Notes under the pieces: model-generated | Seen by the model: only the letters and a program-made list of their open reading frames with translations | Told to the model about the DNA's origin: nothing | The model's database searches: none | Part shown: piece after piece, positions 1-5,218 of the stretch | Position numbering within the stretch: the first letter of the stretch is position 1 | Layout of the letters: each line of letters starts with the position of its first letter | NCBI GenBank assembly: GCA_934524965.1 | Contig: CAKSYU010000015.1 | Coordinates: 1-45,274, forward strand | Source: an uncultured Angelakisella sp. | GTDB lineage: Bacteria > Bacillota > Clostridia > Oscillospirales > Ruminococcaceae | Direction of reading: 5' to 3' | DNA length: 45,274 bases | Made by a program: the position numbers and the translations under genes

Positions 1-165
1 CTGCTCAAAAGTGAACTGCTGTATTTGCAGGAGTTCCGCTCCATGGAACACTTCAAACAGGAACTGATCGAATATCTGGATTACTACAACAACCGCAGGA
101 TCAAGGCAAAGCTAAAGGGCTTGCCGCCTGCAATTCACAGACAGCAAGCCCTTTCGGCTGCTTGA
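1..165 (+). pseudogene. C-terminal end of IS3-family transposase (cut by window edge)
   Basis: The frame is open from the first base to a TGA and gives about 54 residues. They contain the motif YLDYYNNRRIKAKLKGLPP, which is typical of the C-terminal end of the rve/integrase domain of IS3-family (IS150-like) ORFB transposases. The upstream part lies outside the window, so it cannot be told whether the element is intact. It suggests that the following island has been visited by insertion sequences. Confidence 0.85.
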
Positions 166-186
166 ACAATTTTTACTTCAGAATAT

Positions 187-211
187 TGTCTAACTTTTTG
201 GGGTCACTTCA
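187..211 (+). repeat. probable right end of the IS3-family element
   Basis: The sequence TCTAACTTTTTGGGGTCACT lies about 20 bases after the transposase stop. It resembles the terminal inverted repeats of IS150-group elements. The left end is outside the window, so the inverted partner cannot be checked. Confidence 0.4.
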
Positions 212-247
212 TTTCTGCCAGCAGAGGGCTGTGTTTTTATTTTGCTC

Positions 248-345
248 CCGACCACTTATTCAGCCGCATATCGGGGAGCGGCGAACATTTATAATTCCGA
301 CCATTTATTTAGTCGCATATCGGAAAGCGACAAACATTTTGCTGT
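248..345. repeat. two tandem 49-bp repeats with a conserved hairpin
   Basis: Unit 1 (248-296) and unit 2 (297-345) both begin CCGACCA and share the core CGCATATCGG. Each forms a short stem: GCCGC...GCGGC in unit 1 and GTCGC...GCGAC in unit 2. The C-to-T change in the left arm is matched by a G-to-A change in the right arm, so pairing is kept. No gene is seen here. Confidence 0.6.
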
Positions 346-368
346 AATGAGTAGCCCCTTTTACCAAG

Positions 369-383
369 TGTTCAAGTTGAACA
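369..383. repeat. 15-bp palindrome TGTTCAAGTTGAACA, copy 1
   Basis: Perfect inverted repeat (7-bp arms around a single G) just past the stop codon of the Fic gene. An identical copy lies at 2488-2502, just past the stop of another minus-strand gene. In both places it is followed by ATCT. It is too short for a normal terminator and has no T-run. Confidence 0.6.
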
Positions 384-390
384 TCTGCTG

Positions 391-1110
391 TTAGCGGTGC
401 TGTCCCCGCGCCGGAGCCTCTGGCTTTTGGGAAAGCAGCTCGGCTGTTTCCCGCTCGGCGGCGGATTTGATCTGGCTGATCGGGTCAAGTGTCTTGATGC
501 AGTGATTCAGGCACCGCTTCAGCGGCTCAGGATTTGCGGTATCATAGTAGTGCAGCAGTGTTTCGTTAAAGTCCACCGCGTCTGCTTTGCCAATCGTCAA
601 GACCCCGACACCGGCTTCTATCAGTATCTTGCTGGCGACGATGGTAGAGGTTCGTTTATTGCCGTCCCAGAACAGTTGGGAGCGGACAGCATAACAGAAG
701 TATTCTTCCGCCCGCTCTTTCGGGTCAGAATAACGCATTATACCCTCCAGCTCCCGCTCAACACAATCTTTTCCGGGCACCGGCGGTTCGTAATCCGTGC
801 CGCTGACACCGACCCTGCCGGTGCGGAGTTTGCCCCACGCAAGGCTTTCGTTCCTGCTGACACGCTCATTGACTGCGCAGATATATTCCAGCGTCACAGG
901 GGCATCCAGCGTCTCCAGGCAGTATTTCCATGCGTCACGAAGGTTCAGCACCGTCTGAATATCTGATACCGGTACATTATTAACAATGCCGCCGTCCAAA
1001 ATTGCCTGTGTCTGCGGGAAGGTTACATTGACACCCTCGATGTACGCCGTATTGAATACCAGCTCCGTAAAGAGCTTTTTTGCCAAAAAGACGCACTGTT
1101 CTCTTGTCAT
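391..1110 (-). CDS. Fic-domain protein with substituted catalytic histidine
   Basis: 239-aa protein. Fic (PF02661) enzymes usually transfer AMP or another nucleotide to a target protein, using the His of HxFx(D/E)GNGR. Here the motif at residues 145-154 is QLFWDGNKRT: the anion-binding loop DGN is present, but the catalytic His is Gln145. Residues 21-26 (TAYIEG) match the [S/T]xxxE[G/N] inhibitory helix of N-terminally autoinhibited Fic proteins. I start at the Met at 1110 because AGAGGAGG lies 8 bases upstream; a longer frame to 1170 lacks a ribosome site. Likely inactive as an AMPylator or altered in chemistry. No antitoxin gene is adjacent. Confidence 0.85.
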   Translation of the reverse strand: MTREQCVFLAKKLFTELVFNTAYIEGVNVTFPQTQAILDGGIVNNVPVSDIQTVLNLRDAWKYCLETLDAPVTLEYICAVNERVSRNESLAWGKLRTGRVGVSGTDYEPPVPGKDCVERELEGIMRYSDPKERAEEYFCYAVRSQLFWDGNKRTSTIVASKILIEAGVGVLTIGKADAVDFNETLLHYYDTANPEPLKRCLNHCIKTLDPISQIKSAAERETAELLSQKPEAPARGQHR

Positions 1111-1230
1111 ATTCCGTGCCTCCTCTCTTGGGAACAATCTTACCATAAGGGTATAAAATATGCAAGGCAACGCAGATGTTCAAATGCCTTGGCGCAATCT
1201 TGCAGGCTGTCCATATGTCTCTCCCATCAA

Positions 1231-1402
1231 GAAAAAGCTGCCTTACGAGTGCAAGGCAGCTTTGAGTATTTTCTTTCGGCTTACGCCTACTCCGGCTTGA
1301 GGTTTCTCTACACAACCCCTCCCGAAAGCTCTGCGCAGCAAGGCTTGCCGGTACCCCCCTGCGCTTCATCGCTTGGGTAGACACACGCCGTTGCCTACCG
1401 CT
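1231..1402 (-). ncRNA. structured RNA with own promoter and terminator
   Basis: A consensus promoter (1409-1437) would start a minus-strand transcript near 1402. It ends in a strong terminator, AAGCTGCCTT-loop-AAGGCAGCTTTTTC (1231-1263), giving about 170 nt. Between these are long-range pairings: GGTAG/CTACC near the 5' end, GCGCAG/CTGCGC, and CTTTCGG/CCGAAAG. No well-placed ribosome site is seen. It could be a free small RNA or an attenuated leader of the Fic gene, whose start is about 120 bases downstream of the terminator. I cannot match it to a named RNA family. Confidence 0.5.
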
Positions 1403-1408
1403 ACTATT

Positions 1409-1437
1409 ATTGTACTCAGGAAGCTGGATTATGTCAA
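1409..1437 (-). promoter_or_regulatory. sigma-A type promoter for the structured RNA
   Basis: Reading on the minus strand: TTGACA (1432-1437), 17-bp spacer, TACAAT (1409-1414). Only the terminator at 1231-1263 separates it from the Fic gene. Confidence 0.65.
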
Positions 1438-1529
1438 GAGTTTCGCCTAACTCGTTATAGGGAGTATTTTGGCTTGTTTTCCCCTACTGTCATACGGCAC
1501 TTCTCTACAAATGAGGAATTCACAGCCCA

Positions 1530-1558
1530 TTGACAATATCACGATATCGTGATATGCT
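1530..1558 (+). promoter_or_regulatory. promoter with 20-bp palindromic operator in the spacer
   Basis: TTGACA (1530-1535), 17-bp spacer, TATGCT (1553-1558). The perfect palindrome ATATCACGATATCGTGATAT (1536-1555) fills the spacer, so a bound dimer would block RNA polymerase. It drives the DUF4160/DUF2442 pair; the C-terminal DNA-binding domain of the second protein is the obvious candidate ligand. Confidence 0.75.
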
Positions 1559-1569
1559 ATAGATAATAA

Positions 1570-1594
1570 GAAGCCCAGCCGGATGCTGGGCTTC
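1570..1594 (+). promoter_or_regulatory. hairpin at the 5' end of the DUF4160/DUF2442 mRNA
   Basis: GAAGCCCAGC-cggat-GCTGGGCTTC is a perfect 10-bp stem a few bases after the predicted transcription start. There is no T-run, so it is more likely a 5'-stabilising or regulatory hairpin than a terminator. Confidence 0.55.
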
Positions 1595-1635
1595 CAACCA
1601 AAACTTATTGTAATAGGAAGGAGGTAGATTTTACG

Positions 1636-1890
1636 ATGCCGGTATTGTCAAGATTTTACGGAATAATCATTCGAATGTATTTTCTGCAAAGTGAGCATAA
1701 CCCTCCCCACATTCACGCAATCTATAACGAAGATGTGGCTGCAATCGACTTTATGACGGGCGAAGTGCTGGAGGGATATCTTCCGGCAAAAGCTCTGGCG
1801 ATGGTACGGGAATGGATTTCCCTTCACAAAGATGCCTTGCAGGAAATTTGGGAAACACAGGAGTTCAAGAAGCTCCCGCCGCTGGAATAA
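1636..1890 (+). CDS. DUF4160 domain protein
   Basis: 84-aa cytoplasmic protein that matches the DUF4160 pattern: an N-terminal MPVLSRFYGIIIRMY strand, then HNPPHIHAIYN, a hydrophobic strand with the GEVLEGYLP turn, and a C-terminal helix. DUF4160 and DUF2442 genes are commonly paired in bacteria and are suspected toxin-antitoxin or mobile-element modules, though the activity is not well established. Here the next gene follows after 12 bases and is a DUF2442 protein. The ribosome site AGGAAGGAGG lies before the ATG. Regulation is probably by the palindrome in the upstream promoter. Confidence 0.85.
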   Translation: MPVLSRFYGIIIRMYFLQSEHNPPHIHAIYNEDVAAIDFMTGEVLEGYLPAKALAMVREWISLHKDALQEIWETQEFKKLPPLE

Positions 1891-1902
1891 GGAGGGCTGC
1901 AT

Positions 1903-2337
1903 ATGTTTCACAAGATAAAAAATGTCGCACCCATCCCCGATTTTAGGCTCAGCATTCAGTTCAGCGAGGGCGTTACCAAGGTGTATGATATGAAACCGCT
2001 ATTTGAAAAGCTGCCTGTTTTCAAGCAACTTGAAAATGACCCTGCTGAGTTTGCCTGCGTCAGAGTGGATGTGGGTGGCTACGGTATCGTCTGGAATGAT
2101 GATTTGGATCTATCCTGTGATGAGCTGTGGGAAAATGGAACTGTCATAGAAACGCCTTTTGATGGGTTAATGGCGCTTGGCGATGCCACCGAGCTTTGGG
2201 GGCTGAACGAAAGCACACTGCGGAAAGCCATTTCCTACGGAAAGCTGGTAAACGGCGTGGATGTCTGCAAGTATGGCAAGCAATGGGTGGTTTCCATCGA
2301 TGCTATGAAACGGGAATATGGAGCGCCCCTTCGTTAA
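1903..2337 (+). CDS. DUF2442 protein with C-terminal helix-turn-helix-like domain
   Basis: 144 aa. Residues 1 to about 80 form the DUF2442 fold (IPDFRLSIQFSEGVTKVYDM, then the YGIVWNDDLDLSCDELWENG motif). Residues about 88-144 form a second small domain, ATELWGLNESTLRKAISYGK..., which resembles the excisionase/MerR-like helix-turn-helix used to recognise DNA. The ribosome site AGGAGGG precedes the ATG and the gene is coupled to the DUF4160 gene. The DNA-binding tail makes this the likely antitoxin/autorepressor of the pair; that role is inferred. Confidence 0.8.
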   Translation: MFHKIKNVAPIPDFRLSIQFSEGVTKVYDMKPLFEKLPVFKQLENDPAEFACVRVDVGGYGIVWNDDLDLSCDELWENGTVIETPFDGLMALGDATELWGLNESTLRKAISYGKLVNGVDVCKYGKQWVVSIDAMKREYGAPLR

Positions 2338-2371
2338 CAGTAGAATACATCATAAAATTTCAATGCGATAA

Positions 2372-2405
2372 AAGCCCCCCGCCAAAGCAGGGGGGGGCTA
2401 AAAAT
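2372..2405. terminator. GC-rich hairpin between convergent genes
   Basis: AAAGCCCCCC-gccaaagca-GGGGGGGGCT. On the minus strand it is followed by TTTTAT, and on the plus strand only by AAAAATTT. It could terminate transcripts entering from the small minus-strand gene and also act as a 3' end for the DUF2442 mRNA. Confidence 0.5.
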
Positions 2406-2487
2406 TTGTACACAGCCTATACTTACTCTGTATAAAAGCAATCGCAGGAAGCCGGATTATATCGAGGATTTCGCACAACTCTTATAA

Positions 2488-2502
2488 TGTTCAAGTTGAA
2501 CA
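2488..2502. repeat. 15-bp palindrome TGTTCAAGTTGAACA, copy 2
   Basis: Identical to the copy at 369-383. It again lies directly after the stop codon of a minus-strand gene. The adjacent stretch 2447-2488 resembles 1417-1459, so more than the palindrome appears to be duplicated. Confidence 0.6.
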
Positions 2503-2509
2503 TCTACCG

Positions 2510-2677
2510 TCAGGGTGTTTCGTCGTCGGCTGTCTCCCTTACCTCCAGAACATTGCCCCACGCATCATAAATGATGGTGGCGGCAGGTTCCTCGTCCCAC
2601 ATCTCCTCCGGCATCGGATCCTCCGGAATGGACTTCATAAATTCGGTCAGCTCATTGTTCTTTTTCTTGTCACTCAT
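2510..2677 (-). CDS. small acidic protein of unknown function
   Basis: 55-aa frame beginning MSDKKKNNELTEFMKSIPED and ending in an acidic tail (ETADDETP). The ribosome site AGAGGAG lies 7 bases before the ATG. The middle contains an EEMWDEEPAATIIYDAWGN stretch. No domain is recognised. It has no partner in the same operon unless it was once coupled to the broken gene upstream (2758-2964). Confidence 0.6.
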   Translation of the reverse strand: MSDKKKNNELTEFMKSIPEDPMPEEMWDEEPAATIIYDAWGNVLEVRETADDETP

Positions 2678-2757
2678 AGCAAATCTCCTCTCTTACAGAA
2701 TATTGAATTTTATGATACAGGCAGAGGCAGCAGGCAGAAATTGTTGTTCGACTACTT

Positions 2758-2964
2758 CTATCCCAATACCTCGTTTGCCAGCTCACACAGCTCCATGGTT
2801 CGCTTATCAGCGTTCTTGTTGGAATTTACGAGATTGGCAAAATAGTTCCGATCCACCTCGATCGTTTCCTCGTAAACACTTTTCAGCCCCGCCCCAAGGG
2901 CATGACCTTTGGATACCAGAAGTATTCTTCCGCCCGCTCTTTCGGGTCAGAATAACGCATTATA
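2758..2964 (-). pseudogene. chimeric remnant: Fic fragment joined to an unrelated gene tail
   Basis: The first about 48 bases (2917-2964) are nearly identical to 697-744 inside the Fic gene and read MRYSDPKERAEEYF in frame. The similarity then stops. The rest, in a different frame, reads ...EEIVDRNYFANLV-like residues ending ELCELANEVLG and a TAG at 2758. No continuous frame or start exists. It looks like a recombination scar; the source of the second part is not recognised. Confidence 0.5.
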
Positions 2965-3000
2965 GTTAGTCTTTCGTTTCATTTCGATGTTTTCTCTATG

Positions 3001-3029
3001 TTGACTTCCTGCCAAAAATGGGTTATAAT
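3001..3029 (+). promoter_or_regulatory. promoter of the antitoxin RNA
   Basis: TTGACT (3001-3006), 17-bp spacer, TATAAT (3024-3029). One mismatch from full consensus. The transcript would start near 3036 and run toward the toxin's 3' end. Confidence 0.75.
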
Positions 3030-3035
3030 ATAGGT

Positions 3036-3117
3036 AAAAGGGCGATCGGTGACGGTTGTCCCCCGGTGTATTTGAAGTAATCGCCTACTTGTCAGGGTGC
3101 GGCGATTACTTCTTTTT
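3036..3117 (+). ncRNA. antisense antitoxin RNA of a type I toxin-antitoxin system
   Basis: A transcript of about 82 nt is bounded by the promoter at 3001-3029 and a terminator hairpin, GAAGTAATCGCC-loop-GGCGATTACTTC, followed by T6 (3074-3117). It overlaps the 3' untranslated part and the last codons of the convergent toxin gene. This is the layout of TxpA/RatA, BsrG/SR4 and Fst/RNAII systems, in which the RNA pairs with the toxin mRNA 3' end to block it or trigger its decay. Confidence 0.7.
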
Positions 3118-3192
3118 TGCTATCTCTACGATTAGAGTGGCAAAAGCAACAAGGAACACAAGAAGCTGAAAAAGCTCGCTATATGTAACCAT
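3106..3192 (-). CDS. holin-like type I toxin, 28 aa
   Basis: 28-aa peptide starting MVTYSELFQLLVFLVAFATL and ending in KKK. The MVTYSELFQ start, a single membrane helix (residues about 8-24) and the Lys-rich tail match the putative holin-like toxin family (Hol_Tox) of Firmicutes type I systems. The peptide is expected to insert in the cell membrane and depolarise it. The Shine-Dalgarno sequence (AAGGGGGTGG) is locked in a hairpin (3200-3221). A consensus promoter lies at 3288-3316, leaving a leader of about 90 nt. The antitoxin RNA is convergent and overlaps the 3' end. Confidence 0.85.
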   Translation of the reverse strand: MVTYSELFQLLVFLVAFATLIVEIAKKK

Positions 3193-3199
3193 TGCACCA

Positions 3200-3221
3200 C
3201 CCCCTTTCCGAAGATAGGGGG
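3200..3221 (-). promoter_or_regulatory. hairpin hiding the toxin ribosome site
   Basis: On the toxin mRNA, CCCCCT-a-TC-TTCG-GA-a-AGGGGG forms a stem capped by a UUCG tetraloop. The AGGGGG strand is the toxin's Shine-Dalgarno sequence, ending 7 bases before the ATG. Such sequestration is common in type I toxin mRNAs, where processing or unfolding is needed for translation. Confidence 0.65.
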
Positions 3222-3287
3222 CGTTAGAAGCTGCTCCCTTTCTGAAAAGGGGACTACCGCCGACCGTATGACCGTCCTTTCATGTTT

Positions 3288-3316
3288 ATTTTACCATATT
3301 TACCAGAGAATTGCAA
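3288..3316 (-). promoter_or_regulatory. toxin promoter
   Basis: On the minus strand: TTGCAA (3311-3316), 17-bp spacer, TAAAAT (3288-3293). Start of transcription is near 3281. Confidence 0.6.
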
Positions 3317-3358
3317 TATGGATAAGTGTGAAAAGTACGGATTATTGGACATGTGCCA

Positions 3359-3500
3359 TTGACATTTTTGCCGCATTGGGCTATAATTGGAGCTGCAAAG
3401 GCAACGAGGAACAAAAGGAGCTGAAACAGTTCGCTGTATGTAGCCCCCTTTCCGAAGAAGTAACCGCCCACCTTAATGGAGGGCGGTTACTTCTTTTTTG
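3359..3500 (+). pseudogene. rearranged second copy of the type I toxin-antitoxin locus
   Basis: A full-consensus promoter TTGACA-17 bp-TATAAT (3359-3387) is homologous to the antitoxin promoter at 3001. It reads into sequence antisense to a toxin copy (minus frame ATYSELFQLLLFLVAFAA) and ends in a terminator GAAGTAACCGCCC...GGGCGGTTACTTC plus T6 (3457-3499). Compared with the intact copy, the ATG and first codon of the toxin are missing, and the terminator hairpin lies on the toxin's N-terminal side rather than its C-terminal side. The toxin cannot be made normally, but an RNA of about 105 nt probably still is. That RNA could act on the intact toxin mRNA. Confidence 0.55.
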
Positions 3501-3509
3501 CCGCTTTAC

Positions 3510-3908
3510 TCACGCCCAGTTTTCCAACTCCAGTCCTACGACCCGCTCGAACTCGCGGGTATTGTTTGTCACCAGCACAATGTCCTCGGACTTCGCGTGG
3601 GCAGCGATTAGCATATCCATCGCACCGATAGGCGTTCCGGCTTTTTGCAGATATGCTCTGATCTCTCCGTGCTCGGAAGCAGCTGCGGCACCAAAAGGGA
3701 GAACATCAAACGGCAGCAGGAATCGCAGCAGCGCCTGCTCATTCTTTGCCGGATTGGAGCTATGCTTCATACCATACTCCAGCTCCGCCAGTGTAATAGA
3801 GGAAATGCAAACGCCATCGTTGATCTCCTCTTTCAGCCGCTGCAGCACCTTTTCCGGTTTTTTCTTCATTGCATAGATGCAGATGTTCGTATCCAGCATA
3901 TAACTCAT
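3510..3908 (-). CDS. vapC: VapC-type PIN-domain toxin ribonuclease
   Basis: 132-aa PIN-domain RNase, normally a Mg-dependent endonuclease that cuts tRNA or rRNA. The acidic residues are in place: MLDTNI (Asp near residue 6), ELEYG (Glu near residue 43), and the C-terminal GAMDMLIAAHA and VTNN motifs. It follows vapB with a 4-base ATGA overlap, so translation is coupled. The length is normal for the family and no catalytic residue is missing, so it is predicted active. Confidence 0.93.
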   Translation of the reverse strand: MSYMLDTNICIYAMKKKPEKVLQRLKEEINDGVCISSITLAELEYGMKHSSNPAKNEQALLRFLLPFDVLPFGAAAASEHGEIRAYLQKAGTPIGAMDMLIAAHAKSEDIVLVTNNTREFERVVGLELENWA

Positions 3909-4135
3909 AGCGTATCCCGTTCCTCCTGTGCTTCCTGTTGCCGACCATCGGCAAAGATGTCATCGGTAAAGCTGTTTACTCCGTCCATAAAGGTATCCCA
4001 CAGTGCTTTCTTGGGGACAAGCAATACGGCATCGCCCAGCTGCTGCACCACCACCTCATCTGCATCAAAGCGGAATCTTTTAGGCAGACGTACCGCCTGA
4101 CTTCTGCCGTTTTCAAATACTTTTGCTGTTTCCAT
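3905..4135 (-). CDS. vapB: VapB-type antitoxin (AbrB/SpoVT fold)
   Basis: 76 aa. The N-terminal METAKVFENGRSQAVRLPK is the swapped-hairpin AbrB-like DNA-binding domain typical of VapB; the acidic C-terminal part (DDIFADGRQQEAQEERD) would wrap the VapC active site. Start chosen at 4135, which has AAGGAGGTG upstream; a GTG three codons earlier overlaps that site. It is the first gene of the pair and should autoregulate through the palindrome at 4160-4179. Confidence 0.92.
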   Translation of the reverse strand: METAKVFENGRSQAVRLPKRFRFDADEVVVQQLGDAVLLVPKKALWDTFMDGVNSFTDDIFADGRQQEAQEERDTL

Positions 4136-4159
4136 AATAAACACCTCCTTGCACCATCA

Positions 4160-4188
4160 GTATATACCACGATATATACCAATGTCAA
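4160..4188 (-). promoter_or_regulatory. vapBC promoter with palindromic operator
   Basis: On the minus strand TTGACA (4183-4188) is followed by a TATATA/TATACT -10 region 16-18 bp on. The inverted repeat GTATATA-ccacga-TATATAC (4160-4179) covers the spacer and -10. It is the expected binding site for VapB or the VapBC complex. Confidence 0.65.
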
Positions 4189-4222
4189 TAGTATGCACCG
4201 ATTGCAGGGAAGTATTCATGAC

Positions 4223-4400
4223 TTATCCATTTCTAAACCTGCTCTCATCTGCAGGCTTCCCCTGATCCGGCAGCAGAGGGGCGATCCACAGGCTCACACC
4301 CTCCCCGACCAGCAGATTAGCCTTTTTTCCTGCGGCTCGTATAAAGGAATAGAAGGGAACGGAAACGGGAACGGTGAACTTGGAAAGATCACTGTCATGA
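4223..4400 (-). pseudogene. possible 3' remnant of a mobile-element gene
   Basis: An open minus-strand frame without a start codon ends ...GEGVSLWIAPLLPDQGKP and a TAA at 4223. The sequence looks protein-like but no family is recognised. It probably is the tail of a gene lost when the island was rearranged. The frame includes a low-complexity stretch (GGAACGG repeats), so chance cannot be excluded. Confidence 0.25.
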
Positions 4401-4443
4401 AAGAATAGAAAAACACGACGAAAACGCCGCTCTGCACGATGAA

Positions 4444-4581
4444 GTGCACAAAAGAGTCAACGGCGGACTGAAGTTGAAGGTAACTTTCGGCTGCGACCGC
4501 TGCGGCAAACCCGCAATTCGCTACGACGGTTTGTGCCGTGAGTGCTATATCAAGGTTCACAGTGTTGAACCGAACAACTGA
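4444..4581 (+). CDS. possible small zinc-ribbon protein or fragment
   Basis: The frame is open from about 4380 and ends at 4581, 20 bases before the RiPP-like precursor. It encodes CDRCGKP...CRECY, a four-Cys zinc-ribbon arrangement. There is no ATG; the only reasonable start is GTG at 4444, without a clear ribosome site. It may be a 5'-truncated gene or a real leader gene of the precursor operon. Function unknown. Confidence 0.35.
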   Translation: MHKRVNGGLKLKVTFGCDRCGKPAIRYDGLCRECYIKVHSVEPNN

Positions 4582-4601
4582 AAACCGAAAGGAGGATCAT
4601 A

Positions 4602-4835
4602 ATGGAAAACAAGTTAGACGAAAAGCTTCTTGCCAAGGCAAAAAACGCAAAAAGCGTGCAGGAGCTGACGGCGCTCCTCGCCAAGGAGCAAATCACCGCA
4701 ACGCCCGAACAGGTCGAGGCTCTGTTCCAAAAACTCCGCTCCGACGCCGAGGCGCTCTCGGACGAGGACCTGGCGGACGTCGCAGGCGGCGTCTTGTCGT
4801 GGGGACGTCGGTTTAACAACCCGCCTTCCGCCTGA
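4602..4835 (+). CDS. Nif11-like leader RiPP precursor peptide
   Basis: 77 aa. The N-terminal 60 or so residues are a charged, helical leader (KNAKSVQELTALLAKEQITA...) ending LSDEDLADVAGG. This is the Nif11-type leader with a double-glycine site, normally recognised by a bifunctional C39 peptidase/ABC exporter. The predicted core after GG is short: VLSWGRRFNNPPSA, with no Cys, two Ser and a PP pair. The ribosome site GGAGG precedes the ATG. No modification enzyme, protease or exporter is found nearby, so it is an orphan in this window. Confidence 0.7.
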   Translation: MENKLDEKLLAKAKNAKSVQELTALLAKEQITATPEQVEALFQKLRSDAEALSDEDLADVAGGVLSWGRRFNNPPSA

Positions 4836-5110
4836 TCCGTCTGCCTTCCTCATCAGGGGAAAGCTGACACAAGCGCTTTGGTGCCAAAAGGCGTTTGCAA
4901 ACGGCAAACTATTTTGGCAGACTGAGTGCGGCAGCACAGGTACATTTGTATCTGCACTGCTGCACTTCGTTGTTCGCGTCGCTTGCTTTGCCATTCATGC
5001 AATATCGGCTTTTTCTTTTTCGGATGGAGGGGATATAAAATCCAAAAAATATAAGCTCTGCTCTCTGCACTCATTACTGCCTACAGAGGGCTGTTTTTTC
5101 TTGTCAAGTG
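4836..5110. other. intergenic stretch after the precursor gene
   Basis: No gene or terminator with a clean stem and T-run is recognised. The sequence AGAGGGCTGTTTTTTC near 5085 resembles AGAGGGCTGTGTTTTT near 225, possibly another small duplicated piece of the island. Confidence 0.3.
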
Positions 5111-5142
5111 TCACAAAACCGTCCTTCAAACGGTTATATAAG
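5107..5142 (+). promoter_or_regulatory. probable ECF autoregulated promoter
   Basis: TGTCACAAAACCGT followed by CGGTTATATAAGG contains the inverted repeat AACCGT-ccttcaa-ACGGTT (5117-5135). It is not a sigma-A consensus and lies about 80 bases before the ECF sigma gene, as expected for an ECF factor that activates its own transcription. Confidence 0.5.
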
Positions 5143-5218
5143 GTGACTGCGGCGATTGCGACCCTCGGCAGTTGTGTGGTACTATCAAGGAAAATTGACC
5201 TTAAAAGGAGAACGCCCT

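Noticed and set aside
980..1384. 134-aa minus-strand frame through the structured RNA into the Fic gene
   Set aside because: It runs through the terminator hairpin at 1231-1263 and overlaps the Fic gene in another frame. No ribosome site precedes its Met codons.
3286..3471. 61-aa minus-strand frame containing ATYSELFQLLLFL as an intact toxin
   Set aside because: The toxin ATG and Val codon seen in the intact copy are missing, the only upstream Met lies in the terminator hairpin, and the C-terminal Lys tail is replaced by promoter sequence. Treated as a rearranged copy.
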